The notes under the pieces are model-generated. The model made no database searches. It was given only the letters and a program-made list of their open reading frames with translations, and was not told the DNA's origin. Made by a program: the position numbers and the translations under genes. This document shows, piece by piece, positions 58,049 through 64,000 of a stretch of DNA of 64,000 nucleotides (within the stretch, counting starts at the first letter, position 1; the number at the start of each line of letters is the position of its first letter). This stretch comes from Amborella trichopoda. Lineage: Eukaryota > Streptophyta > Magnoliopsida > Amborellales > Amborellaceae. The stretch covers positions 164,094 to 228,093 of the forward strand of contig NW_006499677.1 of assembly GCF_000471905.2 (NCBI RefSeq), given 5' to 3'.

Positions 58049-59826
58049 GGGGTAACAGAGCTGTCTTAGGAGACCGATGGGGGAGTTTACTTAGGATTTG
58101 TGTCCTCTCTAGGCTGGGAGTTGGCCTCATGGTGAGGAGAAGAAGCAAGGGGCCTAGAGGCCTCTAAGCTATCCATCTTTTCTTGGATGGACTACATCAT
58201 CATCTCGAACCTATTCATCCGCTCTTCTTGGGCGTCGTCCGACTCGTTGATCACCATGATGCTGATCGTTTATTCTAGAGTGTCAAAGCCATGTGGAGTA
58301 GTGGACTGCCGAGGTTGGCGAGTCGTACGTGGCAAGTTGATCTGTAGGGGCTCGGCATGCCCCGATTGGACTCGAGCCTTGTACGCCGACCGTGTGAGGA
58401 CCGGTTTCTTACGATCTTTGGACTGTGATTTCTTAGAAGCTCAGTCTTTTACTATGACGGTGACCATCGAGGAATCTTGGACATCTCACTCATGTTCTAG
58501 AATCCGAAGAGGGAAGAAGGGATTGTGAAGCAGGATGTCATCAAGAGTGGTAACCTAAACTGCCTTAGGAGCCTCTTTAGTCTGGAGCTGGAGGCCTCTT
58601 TTCTACTTGATCTTGAGACTGTAATAGATTTTAGACCAGAATTGAGCCTGAGATTTGGACTGCCCCGTCCCTCTTGAGCATGTGAGGGTCGTTCTAGCAG
58701 CTGGGGTAGAGAGTGCGATCCAAGGATAGAAGGTAAACTAAGATGTTGCCTTGGGGGCTGTGGGCTTCTATCTTCCATCAGACCCTTGCCCTGAGTTGCC
58801 TTGTGAGGTTCGGGTGCATTAACGACTTGAGGTGGCTAACTCAAGATGGTGCTCTTAGGGAAAACCTTTGAGTATCAGGTCTCGAGGTGCTTGCCTGACG
58901 AAGGAAGGGTGACGGAAGAAGTATCTGGCTCGTGACTCCGCTTGAATCGGGAGCAGGGAGGAACTTGCAAAGTCAGTGCTTGTGTACCTTTAGAGTTAGT
59001 TTTCTGGGTGACTTAGAGGTCAACCTAGGATCGGTCATCCGGCTCGACCTTAGGAGGTCGAGACCCACGAGCTTGTGTCAGTGAGGGACCGAGTGGGAGA
59101 GGGGGGAGCTATGTGTGCTAAGAGGGAAAAAACGTGGCCGACCCTCGTATATTAGAGCTAGTGCAGCATTGGCGTTGCCCTGAGCAATGGGAAGCTAATG
59201 CATGGTGCACGCAGGGTTTGTCCTAAGAAAGCCTAGCCTTAGAGGCGAGCACAAGGCAGTATGAAAGTTGCCCCGATGTGCGGCTTGAGTGGTTTGACCA
59301 CCAGCCATCAGGTATGTGTGAGAGGTAGAGGCTGCAAGATCTCCACCTCTGTCTATCGAGCATCTAGGCACAGAGGTTCAGGGTTGTGAATGAGTATGGC
59401 GGGTGGCCTTGCGGCGACCCTCAGGAGCAATGGCAACCTACTTGCCTTTCACAAAATTGGATAAGGCAGCCTTTCGGTGTACCTCAGCAATATGATCAGT
59501 AACGGATTTGCATGTAGCAGGGTGCGTGCGGTAAGGGCCTTGATGGAGGGTCCACCAAGGCATGGAAGTGAGGAGCTAGGGACCTTCAAGTCCCTTCTTG
59601 CACTAATCAAGGGGAGAACCTGGGAGCCGGACTTTGAGTCCTGACTCAAGAGGAGTGTGGGGAACAAGGCTTGAGAAGGTCGTTTCCCTAGGACGGTCAC
59701 TAGTGGGGATAAGGAAATCCCCAACTTGGATGAATGGGTTGAGTAACCCAAATGCCATGAGTTATAGTGCAGAAAGTAAAAGGTGATGCTAATCAAGAAA
59801 GAGCGAACCGACGTAGGGGTAATAAG
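58049..59826 (-). mobile_element. Element H: Tat leader and gag-start piece between two LTRs
   Basis: Between the start of LTR B and the primer-binding site at 59,827 lies only leader and gag-start sequence. It is parallel to 52,700-54,380 ('tcaccatgatgctgatcgttt', 'cgagtcgtacgtgg', 'ttagggaaaacctt', 'gcgttgccc', 'aataagtccccagtgg'). No pol is present. Fossil. Confidence 0.8.
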
Positions 59827-59844
59827 TCCCCAGTGGAGTCACCA
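59827..59844 (-). other. Primer-binding site of element H
   Basis: TGGTGACTCCACTGGGGA on the minus strand, one base different from the site at 54,381-54,398 and at the same distance from the LTR end. Confidence 0.78.
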
Positions 59845-60754
59845 AACTGGTCGAATTCCTCGATCTTGCCTACTTGGATCTAAGTGATTGGGTGACAAGT
59901 GTCTCGGGTTCGGTAGACCTGGGACTGACATCGCTCTCTCGGGAACCTTGTTCACAAAACAAGGGCAGGTGCCCAATTAGTGAGAGAGGAATTTGATATG
60001 TGAGGTGGGGACCAACCTCACCTGGATCTATGACTTACTCGGGCTGACTCGTGTGGGAGCCCTCTTGGATCACGACGGAAAGCCTTCAGCTGCTTTAACT
60101 GGTTCAGAATCGCCTCCCTTGACCTGCAGTCTCCTAGTTTTCTACACAACATTATCATGGTTAACTTGAAAGACAAGTGGACCGAAGGACCCACCCTTGT
60201 CTTAGGGTAATGCACATTCATATGGTGAAGTTAAGGTGATGAAGTGGAAGGTTCAAATAAAGGTAGAAAAGAAAAGAGAATTTGATGAAGGGACGAGACT
60301 AGCATGATAGCTGGATAGTGACCGACTCGGAGTGGTAGCAAGATGGGCATGGTGCTCAGGACCATCAGGACAACAATACTACTCGAAATCGAGGTCGATA
60401 TGACTATCCTAATCTGGTGTAACAACAAGACGGGCATGGTACTTAGGACCAGTACAATGGCAATACTGCTTGATAGCCAGACCGTTATGGCAGTGCTAGA
60501 CTAAGCCTACCCTCATTCAAGTGAGAGGAGAAAAGAATGAAGCGAAGGGCCGAGATGGCAAAGAGATGGGGTCCCGATGGCGTTAGGCATAGCCACCCAC
60601 AGCCGTGGAGTAAGAGTGTCGCGACCCTTTGACGGCACTGGACACTGTTGCTCATGGCTAGAGGGTGAGTAGTGAACTAGAGACTGCGCTGGGTATTGTC
60701 GTTGGCAACACGAGAAGGCATCACATCACCCTGCGGGCAACGATCATTTCTTGC

Positions 60755-61090
60755 GGAGCGCCTGGCGATACCCTCCTACGAATTGTGTGGCGATAGCATC
60801 CTGCAAAGCGTGCGATGATAGTTCCTTGTGAAGTAAACAGTGGTGGCCATGGGATGCAAGAGGAACCTGCAGATGGCGACAGTCACCGAGCCCATGACAG
60901 GATGCTTGTGGGACACCGAGCGCACGAAGGAAGCTCACGGATGGTGATAGACACCGAGCGCAAGAAAGAAACTTGCAGATGGCAATAGGCATCGCTGCGA
61001 CCCTTTACGGGCTGCGATAGGCATCGCTGTCTGCGATAGGCAGTTGGCACAACGGAAACCTGCAGATGGCGATAGGTATTCCCACGACCC
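60755..61090 (-). repeat. GCGATAG repeat cluster in LTR H
   Basis: 'ggcgatagnatc', 'tgcgatgatag' and 'gatggcgataggcatcg' words recur 8-9 times with 'gaaacctgcagatggc' spacers, giving loose 60-70 bp units. Matching words in 692-1,640 lie at 1,155-1,205. Confidence 0.7.
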
Positions 61091-61257
61091 TTTCCAAGTG
61101 ACGATATGCATCGTCTTCTGCACTCCTTGTTAAGAGACAGAGACGAACGAAGAGAGGAAGAAGGAAGCTCAGCATGGTGTTGCCACGGATGGGGAAAGAA
61201 TGAAAGAAAGAGGTATGCGCGGCATTGCCACTGCCGTGCATAGCCTCTGAGAAAAAA

Positions 61258-61335
61258 ACTCAGACCAAGAATAAGAAAGAGAAAAAGAGAGAGAAGAAGA
61301 GAAGAAAGAAGAGGAGAGAGAGAAAAAGATTTACC
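61258..61335. repeat. Purine-rich tract in LTR H
   Basis: Short (GA)n-like tract at the position of the long tracts in LTRs A and B, followed by the conserved 'gatttaccttaactt' block. Confidence 0.8.
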
Positions 61336-61460
61336 TTAACTTAAGGGACCGTCCCAAAATTTTCTCTCTCCTTCCTCTCTCTCTCAAGCTGTGACCCAAC
61401 AATGAGAAAAGATGGAGATTTTAGAAGCAAAGTTCCCTCCATGTACAATGAAAGTACGTG

Positions 61461-61468
61461 ATATATAG
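61461..61468 (-). promoter_or_regulatory. TATA-like box of LTR H
   Basis: CTATATAT on the minus strand, at the position of the TATA boxes in LTRs A and B. Confidence 0.5.
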
Positions 61469-62771
61469 TGTTTTGCCCAAACATGGGTGGATTGATCAAA
61501 ATTAAACCTAATTGTTAAAAATTAAGTTTTAACTAAATTAAATCAAATAGGAAAATGAGGTGTAAAATAGCTGATTTGCCTCTTCCTAAAAATTATAGAA
61601 ATTCGAAAATAGTCCCTACTGCACCCCTAAAACGTGCGTGATCTTTTATGGATGATCTGGGGTTGCTCATGTGTTCGTTTGTCCGAAAGATGATTGTTTT
61701 CTTAGAAGACTCAACAGGGCAATCAATTTGATACCAACTTCGAGTCATGGATCGTGTTTTTAAGCCATGATCATACGACTTCAAATTTAGATGGATCTTG
61801 CAAACTTCAGATCGATAATGTGCTCGCTTCTTGATGTTTTTCCTTTATTTCATCACTGGATCACACTGAGCATGCATTCACGGTTGCGTGGCAACAAACA
61901 CAGCTCGATTTCATGCCCAGGTGAAGATTTCGCAACTTTTTGAGTTTCGGCCGGAATCTGGAATTTTGGCTTCAGAATTTATAGTCACTTCATCGGCTTC
62001 ATGTGCAAAATCTGACCGTTTATCATGCGTGGAGTTCGGACCAGTGATAGCCATGGGCCTTATGCACGTGATCCAATTGGTTTCACGTGGATCGGGCCCG
62101 CGAGCGACGTGATTTTGTCGCTCGAGCGAGGCATGTCGCTGCTAATTTTCCTGTAACTTCCTTCACGGATTGACAACTTCTCTCTAGCTTTCCTTTGCTC
62201 GGGTGTCATCACAAGGCGTGCCACCTATCGAAACGGCATTCTTGAGGAGACAAATACGCTCACAAAATTTGGACATGATCCAACCTTGAACGAGTGAGAT
62301 ATGAGTGTCGCAAGTCACTGTTCGTGACTGCCCCTTTAATGCTGATATATTGCAAAGTGACTGCACGGGAATAGTGCGCGGCTCCTCCTGTTTTGATCTT
62401 TTACCCCTAACTTCATCTTGGAGTGTCTGTTTAAGCTAAAATTTGACTCCAAGAGGTTTTCAACCATGACGGATCCAATGGAGGTGGTCCCACAGCTTTT
62501 TGATACATCGAAAGTAGGGTTCTAGTTATAGGGGTCTTTTCTAGGGTGCTAGAGGCTGATTTTACCGAAACGTTTTCTCAATCTGCACTGCCTTAAACAT
62601 GTCGGATTGTGATGAAACTTAGCAAAAGACATTTTGGAGTCCTTATGAAGATCTTGGCTAGTTTGAGGGTCATTATGAGATTATCAAAACTTCCACTATT
62701 TGTCAAGCTTTATTGACTAGCTTTTTTATTCTGCATCGGGGACTCATGGTACTGAAAAATGCCTTCAAACA

Positions 62772-62905
62772 GGATGGGCTCATGAGTTCGAGGATCATGA
62801 AATCCCCAACTCGGACATACAGGTTAAAGAACCAAGAAGACGTGTGTGTGAATGTAAAATGAAAGCAAACAAGTGAAGCAAAAGGGCCGACAATGGGGAA
62901 ACGTG
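62772..62905 (-). mobile_element. Element I: Tat leader piece
   Basis: Only about 130 bp separate the start of LTR H from the next primer-binding site. They resemble the leader next to the sites of B and H ('gaaatccccaact', 'gggttaaagaacc'). Confidence 0.7.
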
Positions 62906-62923
62906 TCCCCAGTACAGTCGCCA
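62906..62923 (-). other. Primer-binding site of element I
   Basis: TGGCGACTGTACTGGGGA on the minus strand, two bases different from that of B, eleven bases from the LTR end at 62,935. Confidence 0.72.
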
Positions 62924-62934
62924 AGATGGTTTTG

Positions 62935-64000
62935 TGCCTCGATCTCGTCGGGTCGTGAGACCCCACAGGGACTTGAGTTTTAGTCCAGCTCAAGATCTCT
63001 CTCTCAAGACCGTGACACTCGTGGCGATGTGCGGGCAGGGTACCAACTAGTGAGAGAGGATTGCGTAGTGTGAGGTGGGACTTACCCCACGTCGGGTCTG
63101 AGACACACTCGGACATTTCACATAGGCACCCTCTTAGAACATGAAGAAATCCCCCAAAGCCTGAGACTAATTCAGTGTCAACTCCCTTGACTCATTTTCT
63201 ACGTTCCTGCAAGCACACACACACGTAAGACATCCAGACAAGTGGGGCAGAAGACCCTGACTTGTCATTAGGTGAGTTATATGTATTAATCGGTGGAGGT
63301 AAAAGATTTGATAGCATAATGGAGTCTATTGTTAATCCAACAATTTAGCTGAGTCATCTTAATAGAGGACTGATGGTGGATATGATAGTGTAAGGGCTAA
63401 AGAAGAGAAAAATGTGGTCAAGAAATAGAGAGACAGAGAGAAGGAGAATAGAGAGAAATAAGAGAGAATGGAAGAGAGAGGGTAAGAGAGAGAAAAAGAA
63501 AAAGTAAGAGAGAGAACAAAAGGGAGGAGGGAGAGAATGAGAGAGAGGTATAAGAAAGAGAGAGAAATAGAGAGTAAGAGAGGGTAAAAGAGAGGAGTGA
63601 GAAAAGGGGAAAGAGAGGAATAAGAGAGAGGAAGAGGGAGTAAGAGAGAGCGAGAGCAGAGAGAGAGAAATAAGAGAGAGAATGAGAGAGAAAGGGTAAG
63701 AGAGAGGAAGAGAGAGCAAGAGAGAGTTAGGGAGAGGAATAAGAGAGAGAACAAAGGAGAGAGGGTACGAGAAAGAAAGAGGGAGTAAGAGAGAGCGAGA
63801 GGAGGAGGGGGAGAAGGAGAGAGAGAGGAATAAGAGAGAGTGACGAGGGGGTGGATAAAAGAGAGAGAGGAATAAGAGAGAGTGACAGGGGGTGGATAAA
63901 AGAGAGAGAGGAATAAGAGAGAGTGAGAGGGGGTGGATAAAAGAGAGAGAGGAATAAGAGAGAGTGAGAGGGGGTTGATTAAAGAGAGAGAGGAAGAGAG
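62935..64000 (-). mobile_element. Tat-type LTR I (runs off the window)
   Basis: Begins (minus-strand end) with GATCGAGGCA and shows the family blocks 'gtgagagagga', 'gggacttac...ctcgga', 'gcaccctcttaga' and 'aatccccc' up to 63,260, then a purine-rich tract. The U3 part lies beyond the right edge. Confidence 0.82.
63415..64000. repeat. Purine-rich tract with a 41-bp tandem repeat
   Basis: (GAGA)n-like DNA. From about 63,820 it becomes a regular 41-bp repeat, 'gaggaataagagagagtgag' plus 'agggggtggataaaagagag', four copies with few differences, reaching the window edge. Confidence 0.88.

Larger units (their letters stand above)
59856..62771 (-). mobile_element. Tat-type LTR H
   Basis: From TGTTTGAAGG (62,771, minus strand) to about 59,856. 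U3 61,420-62,771 aligns with LTRs A and B; TATA-like CTATATAT at 61,461-61,468. In place of the hairpin minisatellite it carries GCGATAGGCATCG-type repeats at 60,755-61,090. It is clearly diverged from LTR B, so the two are different subfamilies or old copies. Confidence 0.85.

Overview
This is repeat-dense nuclear DNA from a plant, almost certainly a flowering plant with a large genome. Nearly every recognisable coding stretch is a decayed LTR retrotransposon of two Ty3/Gypsy lineages. One is Tat-like (Ogre/Retand kin, with an extra archaeal-type RNase H). The other is Tekay/Del-like chromovirus (with a chromodomain at the end of the integrase). I found no rRNA or tRNA gene, no CRISPR array and no clearly recognised host gene. 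The species cannot be told from the sequence.

Layout. 1-11,791: a minus-strand Tat element (A), with LTR pieces in both orientations at its left end (1-1,640), an internal region at 1,641-9,190 and its 5' LTR at 9,195-11,791. 11,792-13,420: gene-free DNA ending in a 35-bp minisatellite. 13,421-29,291: a scrambled Tekay cluster (family C) in which LTRs and pol/gag blocks repeatedly switch strand, making several large inverted repeats; two assembly gaps lie in it. 29,292-31,750: gene-free DNA with the 35-bp minisatellite in the other orientation and a second short repeat. 31,811-33,594: a plus-strand Tekay-type LTR with its primer-binding site. 34,342-35,379: an unrecognised, interrupted coding region followed by AATAAA signals. 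35,753-43,101: another minus-strand Tekay element (F). 43,102-44,575: a Tat protease fragment (G). 44,576-46,540: promoter-like and minisatellite DNA of unknown origin. 46,541-54,409: a second Tat internal region (B). 54,410-64,000: three Tat LTRs in a row, separated only by short leader/gag pieces, each piece bearing its own primer-binding site.

The most interesting signal is not a gene. Six different minisatellites, in at least three LTR families and in the unassigned DNA, are built of units that contain a dyad, so that each unit can fold into a stem-loop. In the two best cases (Tat LTRs at 9,285-10,030 and 55,120-55,810; Tekay LTRs at 15,222-15,432, 19,566-19,760, 28,672-28,880 and 32,955-33,165) the stem sequences differ from unit to unit but both arms change together. 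From TATA-box positions these arrays should lie in the 5' leader of the element RNA. Such covariation suggests the stem itself is kept, by function or by the way the arrays are copied.

All retroelement parts are treated as fossils. They are broken in many places, and no intact element is present.
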